Positions 26,716 to 35,724 of a stretch of DNA of 64,000 nt are shown piece after piece. A model generated the notes under the pieces. That model was given only the letters and a program-made list of their open reading frames with translations, searched no databases and had not been told where the DNA came from. Positions within the stretch are counted from its first letter, which is position 1. Each line of letters opens with the position of its first letter. The DNA is from Episyrphus balteatus (taxonomy: Eukaryota > Arthropoda > Insecta > Diptera > Syrphidae), in assembly GCF_945859705.1 (NCBI RefSeq), contig NC_079135.1:108960288-109024287 (forward strand), written 5' to 3'. Made by a program: the position numbers and the translations under genes.

Positions 26716-26865
26716 CAATTTTAAAGTTCAAGTGACCTCAACTCCAAATTTATAAAGCGTTTCGCCCAGGTACGACAGTGGGCTCATCAGTTAGATCTGT
26801 CGTACCCTTACTAAGACGCCTTATTTTGGTCGATGTTTACCGACTCTATATAAAACTCACAGCAT
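26716..26865 (-). repeat. Inverted partial unit at the left end of the array
   Basis: These 150 bp are the reverse complement of 26,929-27,078 in the first direct unit. The two arms are separated by a 63-bp loop, so a transcript or single strand across them would form a very stable hairpin. The switch of orientation falls at GCAT (26,862-26,865), which belongs to both arms and suggests a microhomology joint. Inverted 5' ends of this kind are common in elements copied by target-primed reverse transcription. Confidence 0.9.
26752..26824 (-). ncRNA. Hammerhead ribozyme, type III (inverted copy)
   Basis: On the - strand this 73-nt stretch matches the + strand ribozymes in every core position, including GTC, CTGATGA and GAAA. 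Transcripts from either strand could therefore self-cleave. It lies in the inverted partial unit and can also pair with the ribozyme at 26,970. Confidence 0.88.
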
Positions 26866-26969
26866 ACATTTTTCTAAGGTCTGAATTTAAACAAATTCCC
26901 TTTGAATATTAGAATTCACAGTATATTCATGCTGTGAGTTTTATATAGAGTCGGTAAACATCGACCAAA

Positions 26970-27042
26970 ATAAGGCGTCTTAGTAAGGGTACGACAGATC
27001 TAACTGATGAGCCCACTGTCGTACCTGGGCGAAACGCTTTAT
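26970..27042 (+). ncRNA. Hammerhead ribozyme, type III (copy 1)
   Basis: Self-cleaving RNA motif, with the parts in order. Stem III 5' strand: ATAAGGCG (26,970-26,977). Then U26978 and C26979, giving the GUC triplet with cleavage expected after 26,979. Stem I: TTAG (26,980-26,983) with CTAA (27,000-27,003). Core: CTGATGA (27,004-27,010). Stem II: GCCCA (27,011-27,015) with TGGGC (27,026-27,030). Core: GAAA (27,031-27,034). Stem III 3' strand: CGCTTTAT (27,035-27,042). Stem III has 8 pairs including one G-U, beyond the A15.1-U16.1 core pair. All invariant hammerhead positions are present, including the usual G10.1-C11.1 and C15.2-G16.2 pairs. The opening at stem III makes it type III. Loop II (10 nt) is fully complementary to part of loop I. 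Activity is inferred from the motif. Confidence 0.92.
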
Positions 27043-27284
27043 AAATTTGGAGTTGAGGTCACTTGAACTTTAAAATTGAATTATATTCAATCGCTCCACT
27101 TAAAATAGAAATAATTTAAATAATTTTTATTATTTTTGTTATTTTTTTCTTCGTTATTATATCAGCCTGACCACGGGCATACATTTTTCTAAGGTCTGAA
27201 TTTAAACAAATTCCCTTTGAATATTAGAATTCACAGTATATTCATGCTGTGAGTTTTATATAGAGTCGGTAAACATCGACCAAA

Positions 27285-27357
27285 ATAAGGCGTCTTAGTA
27301 AGGGTACGACAGATCTAACTGATGAGCCCACTGTCGTACCTGGGCGAAACGCTTTAT
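27285..27357 (+). ncRNA. Hammerhead ribozyme (copy 2)
   Basis: Same as copy 1 throughout the motif; predicted cleavage after 27,294. Confidence 0.9.
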
Positions 27358-27599
27358 AAATTTGGAGTTGAGGTCACTTGAACTTTAAAATTGAATTATA
27401 TTCAATCGCTCCACTTAAAATAGAAATAATTTAAATAATTTTTATTATTTTTGTTATTTTTTTCTTCGTTATTATATCAGCCTGACCACGGGCATACATT
27501 TTTCTAAGGTCTGAATTTAAACAAATTCCCTTTGAATATTAGAATTCACAGTATATTCATGCTGTGAGTTTTATATAGAGTCGGTAAACATCGACCAAA

Positions 27600-27672
27600 A
27601 TAAGGCGTCTTAGTAGGGGTACGACAGATCTAACTGATGAGCCCACTGTCGTACCTGGGCGAAACGCTTTAT
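27600..27672 (+). ncRNA. Hammerhead ribozyme (copy 3, loop I variant)
   Basis: Core and stems as in copy 1. One A-to-G change in loop I at 27,616 makes TAGTAGGGGT. The change is outside the conserved core. Confidence 0.9.
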
Positions 27673-27914
27673 AAATTTGGAGTTGAGGTCACTTGAACTT
27701 TAAAATTGAATTATATTCAATCGCTCCACTTAAAATAGAAATAATTTAAATAATTTTTATTATTTTTGTTATTTTTTTCTTCGTTATTATATCAGCCTGA
27801 CCACGGGCATACATTTTTCTAAGGTCTGAATTTAAACAAATTCCCTTTGAATATTAGAATTCACAGTATATTCATGCTGTGAGTTTTATATAGAGTCGGT
27901 AAACATCGACCAAA

Positions 27915-27987
27915 ATAAGGCGTCTTAGTAAGGGTACGACAGATCTAACTGATGAGCCCACTGTCGTACCTGGGCGAAACGCTTTAT
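27915..27987 (+). ncRNA. Hammerhead ribozyme (copy 4)
   Basis: Same as copy 1 throughout the motif; predicted cleavage after 27,924. Confidence 0.9.
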
Positions 27988-28229
27988 AAATTTGGAGTTG
28001 AGGTCACTTGAACTTTAAAATTGAATTATATTCAATCGCTCCACTTAAAATAGAAATAATTTAAATAATTTTTATTATTTTTGTTATTTTTTTCTTCGTT
28101 ATTATATCAGCCTGACCACGGGCATACATTTTTCTAAGGTCTGAATTTAAACAAATTCCCTTTGAATATTAGAATTCACAGTATATTCATGCTGTGAGTT
28201 TTATATAGAGTCGGTAAACATCGACCAAA

Positions 28230-28302
28230 ATAAGGCGTCTTAGTAAGGGTACGACAGATCTAACTGATGAGCCCACTGTCGTACCTGGGCGAAACGCTTT
28301 AT
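28230..28302 (+). ncRNA. Hammerhead ribozyme (copy 5)
   Basis: Same as copy 1 throughout the motif; predicted cleavage after 28,239. Confidence 0.9.
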
Positions 28303-28544
28303 AAATTTGGAGTTGAGGTCACTTGAACTTTAAAATTGAATTATATTCAATCGCTCCACTTAAAATAGAAATAATTTAAATAATTTTTATTATTTTTGTT
28401 ATTTTTTTCTTCGTTATTATATCAGCCTGACCACGGGCATACATTTTTCTAAGGTCTGAATTTAAACAAATTCCCTTTGAATATTAGAATTCACAGTATA
28501 TTCATGCTGTGAGTTTTATATAGAGTCGGTAAACATCGACCAAA

Positions 28545-28617
28545 ATAAGGCGTCTTAGTAAGGGTACGACAGATCTAACTGATGAGCCCACTGTCGTACC
28601 TGGGCGAAACGCTTTAT
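28545..28617 (+). ncRNA. Hammerhead ribozyme (copy 6)
   Basis: Same as copy 1 throughout the motif; predicted cleavage after 28,554. Confidence 0.9.
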
Positions 28618-28859
28618 AAATTTGGAGTTGAGGTCACTTGAACTTTAAAATTGAATTATATTCAATCGCTCCACTTAAAATAGAAATAATTTAAATAATT
28701 TTTATTATTTTTGTTATTTTTTTCTTCGTTATTATATCAGCCTGACCACGGGCATACATTTTTCTAAGGTCTGAATTTAAACAAATTCCCTTTGAATATT
28801 AGAATTCACAGTATATTCATGCTGTGAGTTTTATATAGAGTCGGTAAACATCGACCAAA

Positions 28860-28932
28860 ATAAGGCGTCTTAGTAAGGGTACGACAGATCTAACTGATGA
28901 GCCCACTGTCGTACCTGGGCGAAACGCTTTAT
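28860..28932 (+). ncRNA. Hammerhead ribozyme (copy 7)
   Basis: Same as copy 1 throughout the motif; predicted cleavage after 28,869. Confidence 0.9.
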
Positions 28933-29169
28933 AAATTTGGAGTTGAGGTCACTTGAACTTTAAAATTGAATTATATTCAATCGCTCCACTTAAAATAGAA
29001 ATAATTTAAATAATTTTTATTATTTTTGTTATTTTTTTCTTCGTTATTATATCAACCACGGGCATACATTTTTCTAAGGTCTGAATTTAAACAAATTCCC
29101 TTTGAATATTAGAATTCACAGTATATTCATGCTGTGAGTTTTATATAGAGTCGGTAAACATCGACCAAA

Positions 29170-29242
29170 ATAAGGCGTCTTAGTAAGGGTACGACAGATC
29201 TAACTGATGAGCCCACTGTCGTACCTGGGCGAAACGCTTTAT
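29170..29242 (+). ncRNA. Hammerhead ribozyme (copy 8)
   Basis: Same motif as copy 1. The spacing from copy 7 is 310 bp rather than 315 because of the 5-bp deletion near 29,054, which lies outside the ribozyme. Confidence 0.9.
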
Positions 29243-29484
29243 AAATTTGGAGTTGAGGTCACTTGAACTTTAAAATTGAATTATATTCAATCGCTCCACT
29301 TAAAATAGAAATAATTTAAATAATTTTTATTATTTTTGTTATTTTTTTCTTCGTTATTATATCAGCCTGACCACGGGCATACATTTTTCTAAGGTCTGAA
29401 TTTAAACAAATTCCCTTTGAATATTAGAATTCACAGTATATTCATGCTGTGAGTTTTATATAGAGTCGGTAAACATCGACCAAA

Positions 29485-29557
29485 ATAAGGCGTCTTAGTA
29501 GGGGTACGACAGATCTAACTGATGAGCCCACTGTCGTACCTGGGCGAAACGCTTTAT
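29485..29557 (+). ncRNA. Hammerhead ribozyme (copy 9, loop I variant)
   Basis: Core intact; carries the same loop I A-to-G change as copy 3, at 29,501. Confidence 0.9.
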
Positions 29558-29799
29558 AAATTTGGAGTTGAGGTCACTTGAACTTTAAAATTGAATTATA
29601 TTCAATCGCTCCACTTAAAATAGAAATAATTTAAATAATTTTTATTATTTTTGTTATTTTTTTCTTCGTTATTATATCAGCCTGACCACGGGCATACATT
29701 TTTCTAAGGTCTGAATTTAAACAAATTCCCTTTGAATATTAGAATTCACAGTATATTCATGCTGTGAGTTTTATATAGAGTCGGTAAACATCGACCAAA

Positions 29800-29872
29800 A
29801 TAAGGCGTCTTAGTAGGGGTACGACAGATCTAACTGATGAGCCCACTGTCGTACCTGGGCGAAACGCTTTAT
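29800..29872 (+). ncRNA. Hammerhead ribozyme (copy 10, loop I variant)
   Basis: Core intact; carries the loop I A-to-G change at 29,816, next to copy 9, which has it too. Confidence 0.9.
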
Positions 29873-30114
29873 AAATTTGGAGTTGAGGTCACTTGAACTT
29901 TAAAATTGAATTATATTCAATCGCTCCACTTAAAATAGAAATAATTTAAATAATTTTTATTATTTTTGTTATTTTTTTCTTCGTTATTATATCAGCCTGA
30001 CCACGGGCATACATTTTTCTAAGGTCTGAATTTAAACAAATTCCCTTTGAATATTAGAATTCACAGTATATTCATGCTGTGAGTTTTATATAGAGTCGGT
30101 AAACATCGACCAAA

Positions 30115-30187
30115 ATAAGGCGTCTTAGTAAGGGTACGACAGATCTAACTGATGAGCCCACTGTCGTACCTGGGCGAAACGCTTTAT
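30115..30187 (+). ncRNA. Hammerhead ribozyme (copy 11)
   Basis: Same as copy 1 throughout the motif; predicted cleavage after 30,124. Confidence 0.9.
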
Positions 30188-30429
30188 AAATTTGGAGTTG
30201 AGGTCACTTGAACTTTAAAATTGAATTATATTCAATCGCTCCACTTAAAATAGAAATAATTTAAATAATTTTTATTATTTTTGTTATTTTTTTCTTCGTT
30301 ATTATATCAGCCTGACCACGGGCATACATTTTTCTAAGGTCTGAATTTAAACAAATTCCCTTTGAATATTAGAATTCACAGTATATTCATGCTGTGAGTT
30401 TTATATAGAGTCGGTAAACATCGACCAAA

Positions 30430-30502
30430 ATAAGGCGTCTTAGTAAGGGTACGACAGATCTAACTGATGAGCCCACTGTCGTACCTGGGCGAAACGCTTT
30501 AT
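30430..30502 (+). ncRNA. Hammerhead ribozyme (copy 12)
   Basis: Same as copy 1 throughout the motif; predicted cleavage after 30,439. Confidence 0.9.
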
Positions 30503-30744
30503 AAATTTGGAGTTGAGGTCACTTGAACTTTAAAATTGAATTATATTCAATCGCTCCACTTAAAATAGAAATAATTTAAATAATTTTTATTATTTTTGTT
30601 ATTTTTTTCTTCGTTATTATATCAGCCTGACCACGGGCATACATTTTTCTAAGGTCTGAATTTAAACAAATTCCCTTTGAATATTAGAATTCACAGTATA
30701 TTCATGCTGTGAGTTTTATATAGAGTCGGTAAACATCGACCAAA

Positions 30745-30817
30745 ATAAGGCGTCTTAGTAGGGGTACGACAGATCTAACTGATGAGCCCACTGTCGTACC
30801 TGGGCGAAACGCTTTAT
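30745..30817 (+). ncRNA. Hammerhead ribozyme (copy 13, loop I variant)
   Basis: Core intact; carries the loop I A-to-G change at 30,761. This is the last unit; 182 nt of unit sequence follow the predicted cleavage site (after 30,754) before the array ends. Confidence 0.9.
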
Positions 30818-30932
30818 AAATTTGGAGTTGAGGTCACTTGAACTTTAAAATTGAATTATATTCAATCGCTCCACTTAAAATAGAAATAATTTAAATAATT
30901 TTTATTATTTTTGTTATTTTTTTCTTCGTTAT

Positions 30933-30945
30933 TATAAAAAGGACC
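30933..30945 (+). repeat. Right 13-bp direct repeat flanking the hammerhead array
   Basis: TATAAAAAGGACC, identical to 26,703-26,715. The leading TATA is also the end of the last unit (CGTTATTATA). Confidence 0.7.
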
Positions 30946-32143
30946 GACAATGCTTTGAGTTTTAAAACAAAGAGCTTTATTGATTGAACTTGAACTAAAT
31001 TTTTCTAAAAATTGAAGATTACAACGGCTTTGATTAAAGTTCATAAACTTGGGTCAAGTATAAACTGAGAGTTAAATGTTAACTGAAAGTAGTTTCCAAA
31101 TATTTTTCGGAAACCGTGAAGTTTATTTTTGACCAGCTTTTAAGCCAATAAATAAAAAAAAAATTTAAACTAGGCTTAATATTTTCCATTTCCTTGTCTT
31201 TTCATCATGGATGGAAAGAATAATGTACATTGTACAATCAAGAAAAAAATTTACTTGGGTCAAAGGTCACAAAAACTGGTTTTTCACTATTTTCACCAAA
31301 ATGGTGAGTCTTATCAAAAAATTTTCCATGCAAGAATTGTAGACCAGATTATTATATATAAAAAGTGTCATGACACTTTTTTTCCTAAGACCCAACGTTT
31401 CTTAGGTATAACTATTCAAAAAGTTGAAGTTGAGTTGTAATCGTCATAATCAGGCCTATTCTGAAAAAAGAACTCCCAACTGAAAAGTTCTTGAAATTTC
31501 ATTATTTTTTTAGCAGGAATTTCGTTCTTCGATGGTTAAGAATATGGGGAAAGCAAAAAAAAATGAAAATTTTCACCATTTTTCCGATTGGGGCCCTCCT
31601 CCCGAAACCATTTCCCTGGGAATTTTTGTTTAGAATAGGTCTGAATATATACAGGGTGTCCGATAGAGAATGGACAACCTTAAAACGACTGATAGCTACA
31701 CTTAAGACTGTTCTAAAACCAGATAGAAAAAAGTTCTATCGCAACCAGTTCATAAAATATTGGCTTTTTTTCGTTCAGTGTATTTTAAATTTTATCATCT
31801 TATGTTTTCGTTCACTACAACCACGAATGAATGAATTTTATTTATTTTTTTTTTATAATTTTCTACAATAATTGCATGAGTACATAAGCACTTTAAAAAT
31901 TTCATAGCTATTGCACATTTTCCTTAAAAAAAAATTTGAAATCTGTTTTTTGATGCAAAATGTAAAAAAAGTATTTTATGAAAATGTTTAAACACCTGTG
32001 GTATAAATAAATCTATGGAAACCTAGGTGGCCAACTTTCTTAAAAATATTCTCATATAAATCTATCTTTTGGTATCTTTTGGTAAATGCTTATGGTCAAA
32101 AACTGTCTGTGGGGGAATAGAAAGTGTGAACGCTTCGTTATTT
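30946..32143. other. Gene-poor region with one transposon end
   Basis: The motif TATACAGGGTGTCCGATAGA at about 31,649 resembles the TA-flanked terminus of the foldback at 36.6 kb, but no mirrored partner was found. Frames at 31.2-31.9 kb show no domain. Confidence 0.4.
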
Positions 32144-32772
32144 CTCGACTGAAAAGGTAAAGTATCAACTTAATATGTTTCGCGTTTTTTTGTTGAACCT
32201 CAGTGCCATCTTAAAGGCCTACAGTTTTGTCTTACCGGCATCTTTCTATCTCACCGCTTTGCTTTTTTATGAACAAAAACAATTTCATCTTATGTTCAAA
32301 AGACACATATTCAAATCCTTAAGTAGACTTAAGATTATATTAGGTTAAGACTTTTTTTATTACTGTGAAATCTTAAATTATTTTATGTTGACTTAAGATA
32401 TTTTCGCGCGTGCAAGCAGAAACAAAAAGTCATCCTTAAGTTGACATAAGATAAAATATTTTAAAAACTTCCGAAAGAGTGTGAAAAGGCAAATCATCTT
32501 ATGTCAACTTAATATGTTGGAAATTAATATAAAATACAATTTATAGAAATGCCAAACTATCTTAAGTCATATTTAACGTATTTAAGTCCTTAAATTAAAA
32601 ATACCTTTTATAAATAAATTTAATAAAAAAGATCGTAAAATTTGACATCCAAATGTTTTATACAATTAAATCTACACTTGAAAGAATTTTTGGGAGGTAG
32701 CTTTGAAGTTTATTTTTGCTCTCCTGAAAAATCATCAAAATTGACATAAGATACTTTACCTTTTCAGTCGAG
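32144..32772. mobile_element. Inverted-repeat MITE, 0.63 kb
   Basis: CTCGACTGAAAAGGTAAAGT at the left end is matched by ACTTTACCTTTTCAGTCGAG at the right, a perfect long terminal inverted repeat. ATTT lies directly outside both ends, a possible short target duplication. The interior repeats variants of ACTTAAG and TTGACATAAGATA. No coding sequence. Confidence 0.8.
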
Positions 32773-32998
32773 ATTTATTTAAAAACGTTAACGTTACACT
32801 GAGGGAAGAAAAACTTAAAATCAACCAAAACCACGTTGATTCAACTATTTTTCGGAATGATTTTGCGTTGAAGACGAAAATTTTAAAATCAAAGTAGAAC
32901 ATCGTTAGTTTAAAGTGGTTTACCGTTATAAAACATTTTTAAATCAAAATTGTTTCAACTTTAAAAAAAGCATCGATTTATTAAAAAAACAGAAGAAA

Positions 32999-33066
32999 TG
33001 GGCCTGGGAATCGAACCTACAACTGTTGGGTTACTAGGCGAATGCTTTACCAACGTGCTATCTCAC
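32999..33066 (-). pseudogene. tRNA-like sequence inside a MITE
   Basis: On the - strand it reads TGAGATAGCACGTTGGTAAA at the 5' side, resembling a D-arm/box A, and GGTTCGATTCCCAGGCCC at the 3' side, an excellent box B and 3' acceptor side. The T stem and anticodon stem do not pair properly and the acceptor strands do not match, so it is not a working tRNA. It may act as, or derive from, a pol III promoter. Confidence 0.5.
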
Positions 33067-33177
33067 TGTTGAAAATTAGAGTGATAAAATAGCTGAAGTC
33101 CGACAAAAATAAAAAAATTTCTTACGTTGTTTCAATTTTATTTTGAAGAAGTTTCATGTTGATTTTTTCAACATTAA

Positions 33178-33389
33178 GGCTAGGCGCACACATACGATTT
33201 TGATCGCGCGATTATTCAGTCGCAAGTTAGATGACAACAATTTCAATGACTGTAGACACAATTTTCAAATTTTTAATCGCGGGAAGCATGTGTGTTTACA
33301 GGCATTGAAATCCTTGTGATCCATTTTTGCGACTAAATAATCGCACGACTAAAATCGTTGTCGAGTCGCGTTGATGTGTGCGCCTAGCC
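33178..33389. mobile_element. 212-bp MITE with TAA target duplication
   Basis: GGCTAGGCGCACAC at the left and GTGTGCGCCTAGCC at the right are perfect inverted repeats. TAA flanks both sides (33,175-33,177 and 33,390-33,392), PIF/Harbinger style. The sub-terminal sequence contains several TCGC/GCGA motifs. It is nested in the MITE at 32,797-33,433. Confidence 0.85.
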
Positions 33390-33435
33390 TAAATCAATGT
33401 TGAACATTTTACGTTGCATTTTTTCCCTCAGTGTA

Positions 33436-35037
33436 ACAATATCACAATTCCCAAAGCGTTTAAAACTAAAAACAGTAAATTTAAAACACAAATAAAGTTA
33501 CTTCCGTTTAAATTTCGACCAAAAAAATCCAAATCCCAAAGACAAAAACCTTTCGCTTTACAGCTCAATCTCTTTAGTCGATTTTCTTAAGTAAATTTCA
33601 TATTCATTTCACATTTCACAACATGCCAAAGTATAATTCTAAGTATGAAAGTGAAGTTGGATGATGATGATAATAATGAACAGAAAAAAACAAAACAACT
33701 TCCTTTCAACTGCACCAAAGCTTTTTTTTTTTGAGAACGTTATTGAGAAAATATCCTTTAAAGGTCGTTATTTGAATGATCCCTTTGGAAAGAATGAAAA
33801 AAAAAATTCAATTTGCCATTTTCATGCACATGCACTTTGCTGCACATATAAAATTCCTGCTGCTACTGCTACTGTTGCTGACTTCCGTTACAAGAAGTGT
33901 ATTTTGAGAAAAAAAAAAGGAAACGATGGCTTCCTTCTTTCTATTGCACTCATATTTTATTTAGAGAAAAATTGTCAATGAATGAATATTGGCAAAAACC
34001 ATAACATAACAACGCCAATAGAAAATTCTCTTGCTTTTGGTCTTGGGAATATATTTTTGTTTGTTTCATCACATTTTTGTTGGTATGTGGTTCTGTGTGT
34101 CAGTGTTTTCTTTAGATTCAAATGCAGTTATGGGCTAACAATGACAGTAGAGTTACCACAATGAGGTTATAAATGTCACCAAAATATTTTCAAATTTTGA
34201 AAACAAGGTTGGGCTGACCTTTAATTCAGACTTTGACGACTAGCAGTTCTCTAATAGGCCTTTCTTCCTTGTTTTATTAATTGACTAAAGGAATTAAGGA
34301 CATTTTTTTAGAGGTTTCAGTTACCTTAAGGTTTTTTTTTATTTTTGCAATATTTTTAAAATTATTTTTTTTTTTATTTTTCAAAATGAACAAACGGCAA
34401 CCCTTTTTCCATCATCTGCAGTTTTCATTTGTCGTTTGTTTTCACCTTTTCTTTTACTAAACAAAGTTGAAAAGGAATTGACAGAAAAGTTCTGAAGATG
34501 GCAGCTGCAGATTTTCCTTATTCCCATTATGAAATCCCGAAACAAAGAAACAGGATATTTCCTTTTTCCACCCACTTGCGTTTTATTTTTCTTATACCTT
34601 TTGTTTATTTTTTTTTTCTCTCTTATTTTGATTCTTATGTTTGTGGTGTTGAAGTGCATTGAAACAGTTAAGTTTAACTCGAATTCTTTTGGTAGAGAAT
34701 TCATTCATTTGAAAGGTATAAAGTTTGGTTGGCTTAAATAAAAGGTAAAAGTTGTTTAATTTGGAAATAAAAAAAAATAAATATAAAACGTAATTGCTTG
34801 ATTTTTGGTTGATCTCATGAGAATGCAAAAGTTTTGCAGTTGCATATTTTATAGTTTTTGGAAACAATTTCGTATACGTTAAGAAGTTTCACTTAAAATT
34901 AAAGAGTAAAAAATATGACAAATTTTATGTTTTCTTTTTCAATTTTTTTTTTTTGTTTTTATTAAACAAAATTATAAAAAAAAATACATATACACAATGA
35001 TTCCTTTAAAACCCGTGCAAAGGCGGATTAGAATATG
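33436..35037. other. Gene-poor region
   Basis: There are overlapping short frames on both strands at 33.7-34.9 kb, but all are biased products of A/T-rich DNA with no domain pattern. A GATGATGATAATAATGA run is at about 33,661. Confidence 0.45.
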
Positions 35038-35039
35038 TA

Positions 35040-35451
35040 CACGGACAAAAAGAGGGCACCTTAAAATAAGATGATGTCTACCTTAAATCAAGTCATCTTA
35101 AAACAATACGATTTCTGGTTAAAATAAGTGGAGTCCGCTAAGATTCTGTTAATTTTAAGATGAACTTCATTTCATTTTAATGTGAATTTTCATCTTTAAA
35201 AATCCACAAAAAATAAAAACTTAAAAATTTTAGTCAAACTTCAGGTTTAGTTTTTTTTAATTAAAATGTTTCCACATAAAATGTACACAATTTTCCGCTT
35301 AAATAAAGTGGATTTCTTTTAAATAAATTGAAGAAATTAAGAAGACTTACCCGCTTAATTTAAGATGGAGGTCACCTTGGCAAAAACCATGTGAAATCCG
35401 ATTAATTTAATGTGGAATCCGCTTGTTTTTAGGTAGTCTTTTTTCTCCGTG
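35040..35451. mobile_element. TA-flanked MITE, 412 bp
   Basis: CACGGACAAAAAGAGGGCACC at the left is answered by a GGTAGTCTTTTTTCTCCGTG end at the right, with a few mismatches. TA flanks both ends. The interior repeats CCTTAAATTAAGATGG-like palindromic units in both directions. Confidence 0.7.
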
Positions 35452-35724
35452 TATGCAGCACTTGCCACTTGTCGTAAAAGCTCACTTAAGGAGTAAATAC
35501 ATGTAGATTTTAGCTGTTAAATAACACCTTTAAACATTCCTAAAAGTAAAAGGTGCAAATGCCGTAATAGAAGATCAATAGCGAATCTATTTGTGAAGAC
35601 GGTATGAATTGTCATATGACAAGGAATTTTTCGATTTTTTTTCTATCATTCGACCTGTTCAAAAAAAATAGTTTTCTTTTTTAAGTAAAATATTTCCAAA
35701 AATTAAAAAAAAAATTGGTAGGCC

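Larger units (their letters stand above)
26716..30936 (+). mobile_element. Hammerhead-ribozyme tandem array (retrozyme-like element)
   Basis: From 26,862 to 30,936 the sequence is about 12.95 copies of a 315-bp unit, nearly identical from copy to copy. The start of each unit can be followed through CCTGACCACGGGCAT at 27,166, 27,481, 27,796, 28,111, 28,426, 28,741, 29,366, 29,681, 29,996, 30,311 and 30,626. One junction near 29,054 lacks five bases (GCCTG). The left end (26,716-26,865) is a 150-bp inverted partial unit. Each unit contains a hammerhead ribozyme, and no reading frame stays open through the unit although 315 is a multiple of three. The 13-bp direct repeat on both sides indicates insertion as a whole. 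Known parallels are retrozymes, hammerhead satellites of newts, schistosomes and cave crickets, and Penelope-like elements. No reverse transcriptase is encoded here, so it would be non-autonomous. Confidence 0.9.
32797..33433. mobile_element. TA-flanked MITE containing a second MITE and a tRNA-like patch
   Basis: The ends CACTGAGGGAA and TTCCCTCAGTG are perfect inverted repeats flanked by TA on both sides (32,795-32,796 and 33,434-33,435), as in Tc1/mariner-type MITEs. Inside it has a tRNA-like stretch (32,999-33,066, - strand) and a complete younger MITE at 33,178-33,389. Confidence 0.75.

Noticed and set aside
26716..30936. Array considered as a CRISPR or an ordinary rDNA/histone-type gene repeat
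   Set aside because: There are no short repeats separated by unique spacers, no coding frame and no rRNA resemblance; units are contiguous and carry a ribozyme.
31649..31871. Second foldback with ACAGGGTGTCC end
   Set aside because: Only one end is present; no mirrored end was found within reach.
32999..33066. Functional tRNA gene
   Set aside because: Box B is strong but acceptor, anticodon and T stems do not pair; it lies inside a MITE.
33661..34867. Cluster of 60-107-codon frames on both strands considered as a gene
   Set aside because: Frames overlap on opposite strands, lack splice logic and any domain, and come from AT-biased sequence.
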